A stretch of 64,000 nt of DNA from Mucilaginibacter polytrichastri (GCF_001911425.1 NZ_MPPL01000001.1:5648387-5712386), one strand, 5' to 3'. Shown: positions 8,955 through 18,398, counted from the first letter of the stretch. Numbers and translations are program-made. Notes: a model not told the origin generated them from the sequence alone.

Positions 8955-10229
8955 ATGAAAACTGAATATAGTTTTAGTGAACGGTTTGAGTTTGCAGGTA
9001 AGGCAAAAACCTGGAGCTTAATAGGCATTGTGATCGGTGTACTGGGCATTTTATATGGCTTTTTCCTTGACCACGGCGAACTGGGTGTACAGCGTACATT
9101 CTCTAACCTGTTGTTAATGGGCTATTACTTTGCCTGTATTTGTATCGGTGCCATATTCTTTCTGGCTTACCAGTATGCCGCGCAGGCAGGCTGGTCTGTA
9201 GCGCTGTTAAGAATACCACAGGCATTTGCACGTGTATTGCCAATTGCGGCTGTTATATTGGTTGTAGTTATTGCAGCCGGTTTATTAACAACGCACAAAG
9301 TTATTGAAGACGGTAAAGAAGCTGTTGCTCCTTATTTATATGCACACTGGGCTACACATGGTTTAACTACTCCGGGTAGTGAAAACTTTGATGCTATTAT
9401 TGCAGGTAAGTCTGCATTGTTGAGCTTTTGGCCTTTTATAGGCATGATCGTTGTTTTATTAGGCCTTTATGCTATTATTGGCTGGATGCTGGTAAAATAT
9501 TCTGAAAGCGAAGACACTACAGGTGGTATGACCAATTATAACAAGAGCTTTAGTGCAGCTGTACTATTTCTGGTAATATTCGGTTTTACTTACCCAATAT
9601 TTGCATTCGATGGTATTATGTCGCTTGAGGCACATTGGTTCTCTACCATGTTTGGTTGGTATAACCTGGCAGCATTACACGTAACTGCATTATGTGGTAT
9701 TACACTTATCCTGGTTTTGTTGCACCAAAGCGGTAACTTTGGCTGGATCAGCGAAAACCATGTACATAGTCTTTGTAAACTGATCTTTGGTTTCTCTATC
9801 TTCTGGACCTATGTATGGTTTGCACAGTTTTTCCTTACATGGTATGCCAACATGCCCGAGGAGACCGCTTATTTTTACAAAAGATGGGAGCCTGAGTACA
9901 AATGGTGGTTCTGGTTAAACATTGTATTAAACTTTGTTGCACCGTTATTGCTGTTAATGTCCCGCGATGCTAAACGTTATTTTACGCGTGTTAAGTTTAC
10001 GTGTATCCTGTTACTCATAGGCCACTGGTTAGATTACTACCTGATGATTATGCCGGGCACAATGACCCCGCGCGATACAGCATTTCCGTTCGGTGTAGAA
10101 GAGATCACTATTTTCATTGGCTTTGCAGGCTTATTTACCTTCCTGGTATTGAATGCGCTAAGTAAATTTAAATCGTTGGCACCAGCTAAACATCCATTTT
10201 TGGAAGAGAGCCTTCATCATCACATATAA
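8955..10229 (+). CDS. actF: Alternative complex III subunit ActF, membrane protein
   Basis: Polytopic membrane protein of 424 residues with about ten helices, distantly similar to ActC. In this family ActF packs against ActC. It begins 11 bases after actE and closes the act part of the cluster; the oxidase genes follow after a 50-base gap. The C-terminus is His-rich (LHHHI). Confidence 0.9.
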   Translation: MKTEYSFSERFEFAGKAKTWSLIGIVIGVLGILYGFFLDHGELGVQRTFSNLLLMGYYFACICIGAIFFLAYQYAAQAGWSVALLRIPQAFARVLPIAAVILVVVIAAGLLTTHKVIEDGKEAVAPYLYAHWATHGLTTPGSENFDAIIAGKSALLSFWPFIGMIVVLLGLYAIIGWMLVKYSESEDTTGGMTNYNKSFSAAVLFLVIFGFTYPIFAFDGIMSLEAHWFSTMFGWYNLAALHVTALCGITLILVLLHQSGNFGWISENHVHSLCKLIFGFSIFWTYVWFAQFFLTWYANMPEETAYFYKRWEPEYKWWFWLNIVLNFVAPLLLLMSRDAKRYFTRVKFTCILLLIGHWLDYYLMIMPGTMTPRDTAFPFGVEEITIFIGFAGLFTFLVLNALSKFKSLAPAKHPFLEESLHHHI

Positions 10230-10236
10230 TAATTGC

Positions 10237-10244
10237 TAACTTTG
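10237..10244 (+). promoter_or_regulatory. Possible internal promoter for the oxidase genes
   Basis: TAACTTTG fits the -7 consensus TAnnTTTG and lies 36 bases before coxB, in the only sizeable gap between act and cox genes. No good TTG upstream element is present at the usual distance, so this is tentative. Confidence 0.35.
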
Positions 10245-10279
10245 TAATTCATTGAGAATACCAAATCCGAACTATTAAA

Positions 10280-11473
10280 ATGGCATTTAAGAAACTGATA
10301 AATAATAAAATACTATCGCTGTTCAGCGTTCTGATGTTATCTGGAACCAGCATGGTGATGGCCGCTGATGCAACTACTGCAGCAGCCCCAGGTAGCGATT
10401 CGGCCCCGTCTGTATGGCCGGGTGTGTCTTACTACGTACTACTGTTTTTGGTAGTATGCTTCGCGGTAGGCATAATTGGTAAAATACTGCAGGTTTATGA
10501 TCTTACCTTAAAGCTGCAACGCAAAAAAGGCATCAAATGGAACAACATTATGGGCGCATTGTGCCTGGCATTCCTTATTGTAGGTTTGGCTGGGGTATAC
10601 TGGTCTTTTAGTGTACAAGGCAGCATGATTTTACCAGAGGCAGCATCACTGCACGGTAAAACTATTGATAGCATGTTCTGGACTACATTTGGTATTACCG
10701 TTGTGGTATTTATCGGCACGCAAATTTTACTGTTTTCGTTTGCCTTTGTTTACAGAAGCTCTGATAAACGTAAAGCTTACTACTTGCCGCACAATAACAC
10801 CATCGAAAAAATATGGACAGTGGCGCCAGCTATCGTTTTAACGGTACTGGTAATATTTGGTTTCTTTACATGGAGGTCAATTACCAATACAGTTGATGCC
10901 AAAGGCGAACCCGCTTCAATTAATATCGATTTAACAGGCCATCAATTTGCATGGGAAGTACGCTACCCGGGCAAAGACGGTAAATTGGGTATGAAGAATT
11001 ACAAACTGGTAAGCGGCAGCAATAAAGTAGGTGTTGATTTTAAAGACCGTAACAGCCTGGATGATTTAAACGCCGATACCATTGTATTGCCGGTTAACAA
11101 GTCTGTAAGGTTAAACATCATTGCGCAGGATGTGATCCACAGTGTTTACATGCCAAACTTCCGTTTGCAAATGAATGCGGTACCGGGTTTACCAACCTTC
11201 TTTAAATTTACACCAACCATTACTACTGCAGATATGCGTAACAGGCTTGATAAAACGGATTTCGAGTATCACTTGTATTGCAATAAAATTTGCGGAGGCA
11301 GTCACTACAACATGCAAAAAATTGTAAGGGTTGTAACTGAGGCCGAATACCAGGACTGGCTTTCGCACCAAAAACCATACCTGAACGATGCTCTTAGAAA
11401 AGAGCTGAAGATGGCTGATGCAACTCAGCCGCAACAGAGTGGAGTACAAAATAGGTTAGCATTTAATAATTAA
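10280..11473 (+). CDS. coxB: Cytochrome c oxidase subunit II
   Basis: Carries the binuclear CuA centre that accepts electrons from cytochrome c or the ACIII heme subunits. A signal peptide (about 1-29) is followed by about four membrane helices (47-70, 93-112, 131-155, 178-198), more than the usual two, then the cupredoxin domain. CuA ligands are visible: His 287, Cys 334, Cys 338, His 342 and Met 345. The residue between the two cysteines, normally Glu (CxExC), is Lys here (CNKIC). At 397 residues it is longer than most subunit II proteins, a feature of ACIII-linked oxidases in Bacteroidota. coxA follows 18 bases later. Confidence 0.92.
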   Translation: MAFKKLINNKILSLFSVLMLSGTSMVMAADATTAAAPGSDSAPSVWPGVSYYVLLFLVVCFAVGIIGKILQVYDLTLKLQRKKGIKWNNIMGALCLAFLIVGLAGVYWSFSVQGSMILPEAASLHGKTIDSMFWTTFGITVVVFIGTQILLFSFAFVYRSSDKRKAYYLPHNNTIEKIWTVAPAIVLTVLVIFGFFTWRSITNTVDAKGEPASINIDLTGHQFAWEVRYPGKDGKLGMKNYKLVSGSNKVGVDFKDRNSLDDLNADTIVLPVNKSVRLNIIAQDVIHSVYMPNFRLQMNAVPGLPTFFKFTPTITTADMRNRLDKTDFEYHLYCNKICGGSHYNMQKIVRVVTEAEYQDWLSHQKPYLNDALRKELKMADATQPQQSGVQNRLAFNN

Positions 11474-11491
11474 TATTCAGGAGTAGCTATT

Positions 11492-13381
11492 ATGTCAACA
11501 TTAGCAGTTCACGATCATCACGGAGTTGAACATCATGATCAAGATCATGGACATCACCATAAAGAATCTTTTATAAGCAAGTACGTTTTTAGTATGGATC
11601 ATAAAATGATCGCTAAACAATTCCTGATCACAGGTATTATTATGGCGGTTATTGCAATGCTCTTGTCCATATTGTTCCGTATACAGCTTGCTTACCCGGA
11701 CAAAGCGTTTCCTTTTCTGGAAACTATTTTAGGCCGTTTTGCACCAGGTGGTCGTTTAGATCCCAATTTTTACCTTTCGCTGGTAACTATACACGGTACC
11801 ATCATGGTATTCTTTGTACTAACGGCAGGCTTAAGCGGTACTTTTAGTAACCTGCTTATCCCTTTCCAAATCGGTGCGCGCGATATGGCTTCGCCATTTA
11901 TGAACATGGTTTCTTACTGGATGTTTTTTACTGCCAGTGTAATTATGTTAGCATCGTTCTTTGTACAAAAAGGCCCTGCTGGTGGCGGTTGGACAATTTA
12001 CCCGCCACTATCTGCTTTACCTAAAGCAATGCCGGGTTCGGCAGAAGGTATGACCTTGTGGTTAATCAGTATGGTACTGTTTGTTGCTTCTCAGTTAATG
12101 GGTGGTATCAACTATGTAAGTACGGTACTAAACATGCGTACAAAAGGTATGGACCTTTGGAAAATGCCATTGACTATCTGGGCGTTTTTCTTAACCGCTA
12201 TTTTAGGTATCCTGGCATTCCCTGTACTGGTTGCAGGTGTTGTGTTGTTAGTATTTGACCGTAGCTTCGGTACCAGTTTCTATTTATCAGAAATTGTTGT
12301 ACAAGGCCAGGTTATGAACTTCGAAGGTGGTAGCCCAATCCTGTTCCAGCATTTATTCTGGTTCTTGGGTCACCCGGAAGTATATATCGTAATTATGCCT
12401 GCAATGGGTATCTCATCAGAGATTATGTCTGTTAACAGCCGTAAACCAATTTTTGGTTACCATGCAATGGTTTATTCACTAATTGGTATCACTGTCTTAT
12501 CGTTTATCGTATGGGGTCACCACATGTTTGTAACGGGTATGAATCCGTTCCTGGGTGGGGTGTTCATGATCACTACGTTAATTATCGCAGTGCCATCGGC
12601 CGTAAAAACCTTTAATTGGCTGGCTACACTGTGGCGCGGTAACATCCGCTTTACACCGGCTATGTTATTTGCTATTGGTTTGGTATCTTTCTTTATCTCT
12701 GGTGGTATCACTGGTATCTTTTTAGGTAACGCTGCGTTAGATATCAATCTGCATGATACTTACTTTGTAGTAGCTCACTTTCACCTGGTGATGGGCTCTG
12801 CAGCAATTTGCGGTATGCTTGCCGGTGTTTACCACTGGTTCCCTAAAATGTTTGGCCGTATGATGGACGAGAAGTTAGGTTACCTGCACTTTTGGTTAAC
12901 ATTTATCGGTGCTTACCTGGTATTCTTCCCGATGCACTTTATGGGTCTGGATGGTGTACCTCGTCGTTACTATGCATTTACCGAAATTGAGTCGTTAAAA
13001 CAATGGTTATCTGTTAATACATTTATTACCTGGGCGGCTATCATGTCGGCTCTGGCGCAGGTTGCTTTCTTGTTCAACTTCTTCTATTCTATATTCTTCG
13101 GTAAAAAAGCTACGCAAAACCCTTGGAATTCTACTACTTTAGAGTGGACTACACCTGTTGAGCGTATCCACGGTAACTGGCCTGGAGAAATCCCAACTGT
13201 TTACCGCTGGCCATATGATTACAGCAAACCGGGTGCTGAAGAAGATTTTATTCTACAAACTACACCTTATTCTCAAACCATGACGTCGAACTTGCCGCAT
13301 GATTTTGAAGATAACCCTATTGGTTTAGGCCAGTATAATGACTGGTTAAAAACACAACCGGTAAAAGAAGAAGTTAAATAA
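11492..13381 (+). CDS. coxA: Cytochrome c oxidase subunit I, aa3-type
   Basis: Catalytic core of the heme-copper oxidase, 629 residues, with twelve or more membrane helices. A His-rich cytoplasmic tail opens the protein (residues 7-24). Ligands are visible: His 101 and His 431 for heme a, His 429 for heme a3, and His 294, His 343 and His 344 for CuB. The GHPEVY motif with Tyr 298 holds the His-Tyr pair, and its Glu indicates an A1-type proton channel. A perfect hairpin follows the stop, but the assembly genes continue on the same strand. Confidence 0.96.
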   Translation: MSTLAVHDHHGVEHHDQDHGHHHKESFISKYVFSMDHKMIAKQFLITGIIMAVIAMLLSILFRIQLAYPDKAFPFLETILGRFAPGGRLDPNFYLSLVTIHGTIMVFFVLTAGLSGTFSNLLIPFQIGARDMASPFMNMVSYWMFFTASVIMLASFFVQKGPAGGGWTIYPPLSALPKAMPGSAEGMTLWLISMVLFVASQLMGGINYVSTVLNMRTKGMDLWKMPLTIWAFFLTAILGILAFPVLVAGVVLLVFDRSFGTSFYLSEIVVQGQVMNFEGGSPILFQHLFWFLGHPEVYIVIMPAMGISSEIMSVNSRKPIFGYHAMVYSLIGITVLSFIVWGHHMFVTGMNPFLGGVFMITTLIIAVPSAVKTFNWLATLWRGNIRFTPAMLFAIGLVSFFISGGITGIFLGNAALDINLHDTYFVVAHFHLVMGSAAICGMLAGVYHWFPKMFGRMMDEKLGYLHFWLTFIGAYLVFFPMHFMGLDGVPRRYYAFTEIESLKQWLSVNTFITWAAIMSALAQVAFLFNFFYSIFFGKKATQNPWNSTTLEWTTPVERIHGNWPGEIPTVYRWPYDYSKPGAEEDFILQTTPYSQTMTSNLPHDFEDNPIGLGQYNDWLKTQPVKEEVK

Positions 13382-13405
13382 ACAGATCGTTGATCTGACT
13401 ATATA

Positions 13406-13454
13406 TTAGGGTATCTGCGCCGTTACATTTACCGGACGGATACCCTAATTTTTT
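13406..13454 (+). terminator. Strong intrinsic terminator after coxA
   Basis: TTAGGGTATC (13406-13415) pairs perfectly with GATACCCTAA (13439-13448), followed by six T. It separates the structural genes actA-coxA from the ctaA-led assembly genes, so the latter may have a separate promoter or depend on read-through. Confidence 0.8.
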
Positions 13455-13470
13455 GAGGAAACAATTATAA

Positions 13471-14529
13471 ATGAGTAAATCATCGCAGCGAATAAAGTTT
13501 AAACAAGTCAATCTGATTGCCATTGTTTCGCTTTTTGTTGTCATACTGGCTGGCGGTGTAGTACGCAGTAGCGGCTCGGGTATGGGATGCCCCGACTGGC
13601 CAAAGTGTTTTGGCCGGTATGTACCGCCTACCGATGCTGCTCAGTTACCCAAAGATTACAAGCAGGCTTATGTAGCCGGTCGCATCAAAAAGAACATCCG
13701 CTTTGCAAAAACACTTGATGTATTTGGATATAGTAACCTGGCCAAACGCATCCGCGAAGATAAGTCGATACTGGTGCCCGAGGATTTTAACGTGGTTAAT
13801 ACCTGGACAGAATATATAAACCGACTGATAGGTGTAATTGCAGGCATCTTTATGGTATTGACAGTTGTTTATTCTTTTAGCTATCGCGATGAAGTTAAGA
13901 TGATCCCGGTGCTAAGCATTACTAATTTGATACTGGTAGGCTTTCAGGGCTGGTTAGGGTCTATTGTGGTATCTACCAATTTAACCAGCTGGATAGTGAC
14001 CGTGCACATGCTACTGGCGTTGGCTATTTTGGCCGTAAGCATATATACTTACCATTTGGCGTTTACTTATAACAAGCAAAATGGAAAAGCAAAAGGCCTG
14101 GTAATCATTGTCGCAGTACTATCGCTAATTATTAGCGTAGTGCAGATAGTAATTGGTACAGATGTCCGCGAAGAAATTGATGCCGTATCCAACCACTTAC
14201 AAGGTTACCGCGAAGATTGGATTAATAGCGTAGGGGCAGTATTTGCCAACCACCGCACATTAGCTATCGGTGTTTTAGTGATTAATGTATTACTATACGG
14301 GCTGATCCGTAAAAACTATAACCGTCAGTCTGTACAGCAGCAATTAATGAGCTTTACATTCCTGATGATTCTGTTGCAGATCGTAACCGGTGTTATTTTA
14401 TCCTACTGGATGTTGCCGCCATATGCACAAGCTGCACATATTTTGTTGGCCAGCCTGGTGTTTAGCGCACAGTTTTATTTGCTGTTAAACCTGCAAAGGT
14501 CAGCCGGGATGAAGGAGGGAAAGCTATGA
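13471..14529 (+). CDS. ctaA: Heme A synthase (COX15/CtaA family)
   Basis: Oxidises the C8 methyl of heme O to give heme A for the oxidase. Eight membrane helices are visible in 352 residues. Three of the four heme-coordinating histidines are present (VHMLLAL, NHRTLA, AHILLA). The fourth, in the ExxHR motif of the second helix, is Asn here (WTEYINRLIG). The Cys near the N-terminus (GMGCPDWPKCFG) resembles the extracytoplasmic Cys pair of the family. It overlaps ctaB by 4 bases (ATGA). Confidence 0.9.
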   Translation: MSKSSQRIKFKQVNLIAIVSLFVVILAGGVVRSSGSGMGCPDWPKCFGRYVPPTDAAQLPKDYKQAYVAGRIKKNIRFAKTLDVFGYSNLAKRIREDKSILVPEDFNVVNTWTEYINRLIGVIAGIFMVLTVVYSFSYRDEVKMIPVLSITNLILVGFQGWLGSIVVSTNLTSWIVTVHMLLALAILAVSIYTYHLAFTYNKQNGKAKGLVIIVAVLSLIISVVQIVIGTDVREEIDAVSNHLQGYREDWINSVGAVFANHRTLAIGVLVINVLLYGLIRKNYNRQSVQQQLMSFTFLMILLQIVTGVILSYWMLPPYAQAAHILLASLVFSAQFYLLLNLQRSAGMKEGKL

Positions 14530-15413
14530 GTTTTAGCGATTTTAAAAACCTGGTTAAACTCAGATTAACCTTACTGGTCGTATTTTCTGCTTCTATCTCT
14601 TTTTTAATAGGGAGTAAGATTGACAACGAGGCGCACGGCTATACAGGCTGGAGCCATATTAACTGGATGAACTGGGTAATGCTTATCGTAGGCGGTTTCC
14701 TGGTAACAGGTGCAGCTAACTGCTTTAACGAAATTATTGAAAAGGATCTGGACAGGTTAATGACCCGTACTGCCGACCGCCCACTACCATCCGAAAGAAT
14801 GACAACCGGCCAGGCATTGGTTATCGGGCTGTTTATGGCGCTGTTGGGTACCTATTTGCTGGGTAAATTAAACTTATTGACTGGTTTTCTGTCGGTGTTT
14901 TCGATTATACTGTATGCATTTGTTTATACACCGTTAAAGCGTAGATCACCAATTGCCGTGTTTGTAGGTGCTATACCGGGTGCATTGCCAACACTTATTG
15001 GTTATGTGGCCGCACATCCAACTATTGATGAAATAGCACTAATACTTTTCGGTATCCAGTTTATGTGGCAGTTTACCCACTTTTATGCTATAGCCTGGGT
15101 ATTGGACGATGATTATAAATTAGCTGGTTTTAGACTTTTACCTACCGGGAAGCGCGATTTAACAAGTGCAATAGTTACCTTTGCTACGGCATTGATCTTA
15201 TTGCCTGTGAGCTTGTTACCAACATATATGGGTTACGGTGGTTATTATGTAGGCGGCGTATCATTAGTATGTAGCTTAATATTTTTATACCAGGCATTTA
15301 ACCTGATGCGTACGCTGGAAGTTAAGGCGGCGCGAACGTTAATGTTTGGTTCATTTTTATACCTGCCTGTAGTGCAGTTAATGTTTTTATTTGATTTTAT
15401 AGGAAAGCGATAA
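14526..15413 (+). CDS. ctaB: Protoheme IX farnesyltransferase (heme O synthase)
   Basis: UbiA-type prenyltransferase that adds a farnesyl group to heme B to form heme O, the substrate of CtaA. It has 295 residues and about nine helices. The Asp-rich prenyl-diphosphate motif (NEIIEKDLDRLMTRT followed by RPLP) is complete, and the second motif is near DDDYKLAGFRLLP. It overlaps ctaA by 4 bases and the next gene by 1 base, so the genes are translationally coupled. Confidence 0.94.
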   Translation: MSFSDFKNLVKLRLTLLVVFSASISFLIGSKIDNEAHGYTGWSHINWMNWVMLIVGGFLVTGAANCFNEIIEKDLDRLMTRTADRPLPSERMTTGQALVIGLFMALLGTYLLGKLNLLTGFLSVFSIILYAFVYTPLKRRSPIAVFVGAIPGALPTLIGYVAAHPTIDEIALILFGIQFMWQFTHFYAIAWVLDDDYKLAGFRLLPTGKRDLTSAIVTFATALILLPVSLLPTYMGYGGYYVGGVSLVCSLIFLYQAFNLMRTLEVKAARTLMFGSFLYLPVVQLMFLFDFIGKR

Positions 15414-15994
15414 TGATGGCTCAGATACAGCAAGACAGGGAACAACTTAACCTCGAACCTAAAAAGTTTAACATGTGGATTTTCCTATTCACATCGTTTA
15501 TGTTTTTTATGGCGCTTACCAGCGGCTTTATTGTATATAGCGGCGGTAAAGGGCATGGCCTTGATTTTAATTTACCCGGCGTGTTTATGTACAGTACCGG
15601 TACTATTTTACTTAGCAGCATAACCATGCTATTGGCATCAAATGCAGCTAAGCGGTTACAAATTCAAAAACAACGCCTGTTTTTATGGGCAACCATTGCG
15701 TTAGGTATTTTATTTTTTGTGTTACAGGTATACGCCTGGGGCCTTTTAATTAAAATGGGGGTATATTTTAGCAACCCCAACGCTTCACAAACCTTTGTTT
15801 ATGTGTTTACAGGGATGCACCTTATACACATTTTTGCAGGTTTATTGTTACTAATAAATACACTGGTTAAAACCTACCGCAACACGCCGCAGGTAATTAA
15901 CCTATATAGTATGAGTATGTCCTCGATATTTTGGCATTTTATCGATATTATATGGATTTATCTCTATGTTTTTTTACTTTTGAACCAACGTTAA
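15413..15994 (+). CDS. Cytochrome c oxidase subunit III-like protein (first copy)
   Basis: Membrane protein of 193 residues with five helices, of the heme-copper oxidase subunit III family. Family-like features are the loop before the last helices (TGMHLIHIFAGLLLL) and the ending FWHFIDIIWIYLYVFLLL, matching the typical WHFVDxxW segment. It is shorter than the second subunit III copy 20 bases downstream. Two subunit III genes in tandem are usual in this lineage. It starts within the ctaB stop (TAATG). Confidence 0.88.
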   Translation: MMAQIQQDREQLNLEPKKFNMWIFLFTSFMFFMALTSGFIVYSGGKGHGLDFNLPGVFMYSTGTILLSSITMLLASNAAKRLQIQKQRLFLWATIALGILFFVLQVYAWGLLIKMGVYFSNPNASQTFVYVFTGMHLIHIFAGLLLLINTLVKTYRNTPQVINLYSMSMSSIFWHFIDIIWIYLYVFLLLNQR

Positions 15995-16014
15995 ACAATT
16001 CTATTTAAGTACAC

Positions 16015-16728
16015 ATGAGTACAGCAGTATCACCAATTGACGAAGTTAAAACCACACCATGGTCTGGCGGCCGCTCGCCATTCTCGGTTGAATATGGTAA
16101 AATAATGATGTGGTTTTTTCTGTTATCAGATGCATTCACTTTCTCATCATTACTAATTGCTTACGGTGCCTTACGTTTCAGCTCTGTGAGCTGGCCGGCT
16201 GCCGATCTTATTTTTCAATCTGTACCCGGCACATCCATAGAACATGGAGCACCATTAGTATTTGTGGGTATCATGACGTTTATCCTCATCATGAGCTCTG
16301 TAACCATGGTATTAGGCGTAGAAGCCGGTCACCGTGGCGCTAAAAAGGAAGTAGCCATATGGTTAGTACTTACTGTTGTAGGCGGCTTTATGTTCCTGGG
16401 TTGCCAGGCATTGGAGTGGAGACACTTGTTTTCTGAAGGTTTTGGCTGGGGACATATCCCTAAAGACCTTGGAGAATTCTTTCACAAGGATGCAACACCA
16501 TCTGCAGCTTATACACAACAGTTTGCAAACCTATTCTTTACCATAACAGGTTTCCACGGTTTTCACGTATTTACAGGTGTTATTATCAACATCATCATCC
16601 TGGTTAACGTACTGGTTGGTACTTACGAAAAACGCGGCAGCTACCTGATGGTTGAAAAAGTAGGCCTTTACTGGCACTTTGTAGACCTTGTATGGGTATT
16701 TGTATTTACTTTCTTCTATTTAGTTTAA
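16015..16728 (+). CDS. coxC: Cytochrome c oxidase subunit III (second copy)
   Basis: Membrane protein of 237 residues with about seven helices. Family features are GHRGAKK, the Glu-containing QALEWRHLF, FHGFHVFTG and the ending YWHFVDLVWVFVFTFFY. It stabilises the catalytic subunit I and its proton uptake. It lies between the shorter subunit III-like gene and subunit IV. Confidence 0.93.
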   Translation: MSTAVSPIDEVKTTPWSGGRSPFSVEYGKIMMWFFLLSDAFTFSSLLIAYGALRFSSVSWPAADLIFQSVPGTSIEHGAPLVFVGIMTFILIMSSVTMVLGVEAGHRGAKKEVAIWLVLTVVGGFMFLGCQALEWRHLFSEGFGWGHIPKDLGEFFHKDATPSAAYTQQFANLFFTITGFHGFHVFTGVIINIIILVNVLVGTYEKRGSYLMVEKVGLYWHFVDLVWVFVFTFFYLV

Positions 16729-16748
16729 AACATTAACTGATCAATTAT

Positions 16749-17096
16749 ATGTCATCAGAAACCACACACGCAGCTCATCACGAAGGCGAAGAGCACGAAT
16801 CAATGACCAAAAAGAAAATCTGGAGCGTATTCTGGATTCTTTTGGGTATCACCACCATCGAATTTATTATTGCACTTTATTTGGTACCACACGGTATTAT
16901 CCCACTTAAAGCTGCCAACCCTGTTTATATTATATTAACGCTGTTTAAAGCATTCTACATTATTGCTTACTTTATGCACTTAAAGTTTGAGAGAGTAGGC
17001 CTGATATATGCAGTAGTTGTACCTGTGTTGTTCATCATCGGTTTAATCCTGGTACTTACTAACGAAAGCCACCACTGGATCGATCTGAGAGCATAA
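16749..17096 (+). CDS. Cytochrome c oxidase subunit IV (prokaryotic type)
   Basis: Small membrane protein of 115 residues with a His-rich N-terminus and three helices (about 24-44, 56-80, 85-104). The pattern IEFIIALYL, FYIIAYFMHLKFE is typical of the prokaryotic COX4 family. It probably assists CuB loading or complex stability. Its last base overlaps the start of the Sco gene (ATAATGA). Confidence 0.9.
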   Translation: MSSETTHAAHHEGEEHESMTKKKIWSVFWILLGITTIEFIIALYLVPHGIIPLKAANPVYIILTLFKAFYIIAYFMHLKFERVGLIYAVVVPVLFIIGLILVLTNESHHWIDLRA

Positions 17097-17797
17097 TGAA
17101 CAAAACGTCGGCCACCGTTAAAAAGGTTATGATCCTGGTACTCATCTTAGCAGTACCGGGATTTTTATATTATTTACTAACCGCAAAGGGTAAAAACCGC
17201 TATAAGCCACTGCCATTTTATGGACCGAAGATAGTTGCCAAAACCGGCCATAAGTTTCACGGTACATACATACCCGACACTATTTACCACAAACTGCCCG
17301 ATTTTAACCTGGTAGATCAAAGCAACCAGCCGGTATCTTTAAAATCGTTCGATAACAAGATCTTTGTAGCGGGATTCTTTTACACGCACTGCCCATCCAT
17401 CTGCGACCAGGTGAACAGTAACTTGGATAGTTTGGTTAAGGGCTACGCGCACAACAAAATGCTGCATTTTGTGTCAATCACGGTCGATCCGATGCACGAC
17501 TCACCCGCAGTATTAAAAACTTATGCAAGTAAATTGGCATCGAGCGCTAAATGGCAATTTTTAACCGGCGATACGGCTACCATTTACAACCTGGCCGCCA
17601 GGGGTTTTTTAGTTAATGCGGCACACGCCGGTAATAATGAGTTTGTGGTTGATGATAAGCTGGTTTTAATTGATGCTGAGAAACGTATTCGCGGATACTA
17701 CTCCGGGACATCCATCACAGATATGAACCGCCTGAACGATGAGATTAAAGTACTAATTGCCGAAGAACTAAGAAAAATTAAAGCTCCCGAGTTATAA
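17096..17797 (+). CDS. SCO1/SenC family protein (copper delivery to CuA)
   Basis: Thioredoxin-fold protein of 233 residues held by one N-terminal helix (about 10-28). The copper-binding CxxxC is present (HCPSIC). The distal His that normally completes the copper site, in a segment like F(V/I)H(S/T), is not seen: the matching stretch reads EFVVDDKLVLID. The nearest His is a few residues earlier (NAAHAG). Either the ligand has moved or the protein acts mainly as a thiol reductase. It overlaps both neighbours by one base. Confidence 0.88.
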   Translation: MNKTSATVKKVMILVLILAVPGFLYYLLTAKGKNRYKPLPFYGPKIVAKTGHKFHGTYIPDTIYHKLPDFNLVDQSNQPVSLKSFDNKIFVAGFFYTHCPSICDQVNSNLDSLVKGYAHNKMLHFVSITVDPMHDSPAVLKTYASKLASSAKWQFLTGDTATIYNLAARGFLVNAAHAGNNEFVVDDKLVLIDAEKRIRGYYSGTSITDMNRLNDEIKVLIAEELRKIKAPEL

Positions 17798-18375
17798 TGA
17801 TAATGAATGATAAACTGATATTCCGCTTTGTAGCAGGTATTTCCATATTTGTATTTGTGGTGGTGGTTATCCTGAGTATGAAAGTGCTCCCGGTACCGCA
17901 TCCACTGCCTGCCTTCACTATTTTTTTGCCAAAGCTTAACGCCATATTAAATGGTACCTGTAGTGTGCTTTTGTTAATGTCATTATACTTTATCCGCAAA
18001 GGCAATGTGGCGGTACACAAAACCATCAATATTGTCGCCTTCTGCTTGTCGTCACTTTTCCTGATATCATACATTGGCTTTCATTGGTTGGCCCCCGAAA
18101 CTAAGTTTGGGGATTTAAATGGTGACCACCTGGTTGATGCTGCCGAGAAAGCAGCCACCGGGGGAATCCGTTATGTGTATTATGTGATTTTGATTACACA
18201 CATTATACTGGCAGCCGGTGTTTTACCTTTAATTTTACTGAGCTTTTACCGCGGACTGCAAATGCAGGTAGCCAAACATAAGAAACTGGTAAGGTGGACT
18301 TTCCCTATATGGTTGTATGTTACCGTTACGGGGGTAATTGTGTATCTGATGATTTCGCCTTACTATCATTTTTAA
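17797..18375 (+). CDS. DUF420 membrane protein (CtaM-like)
   Basis: Polytopic protein of 192 residues with five helices, of the DUF420 family, which includes the oxidase assembly factor CtaM of Bacillus. Conserved His residues sit in GFHWLAP, VYYVILITHIILA and the last helices. The location directly after the Sco gene supports a role in oxidase maturation. The start ATGATAATG leaves a second in-frame ATG at 17803. Confidence 0.85.
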   Translation: MIMNDKLIFRFVAGISIFVFVVVVILSMKVLPVPHPLPAFTIFLPKLNAILNGTCSVLLLMSLYFIRKGNVAVHKTINIVAFCLSSLFLISYIGFHWLAPETKFGDLNGDHLVDAAEKAATGGIRYVYYVILITHIILAAGVLPLILLSFYRGLQMQVAKHKKLVRWTFPIWLYVTVTGVIVYLMISPYYHF

Positions 18376-18386
18376 ATACTTAAGCG

Positions 18387-18394
18387 TAAATTTG
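18387..18394 (+). promoter_or_regulatory. Possible -7 promoter element
   Basis: TAAATTTG fits TAnnTTTG and lies 4 bases before the ATG at 18399, which would give a nearly leaderless transcript. There is no clear upstream TTG, so it may be chance. Confidence 0.25.
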
Positions 18395-18398
18395 CATT

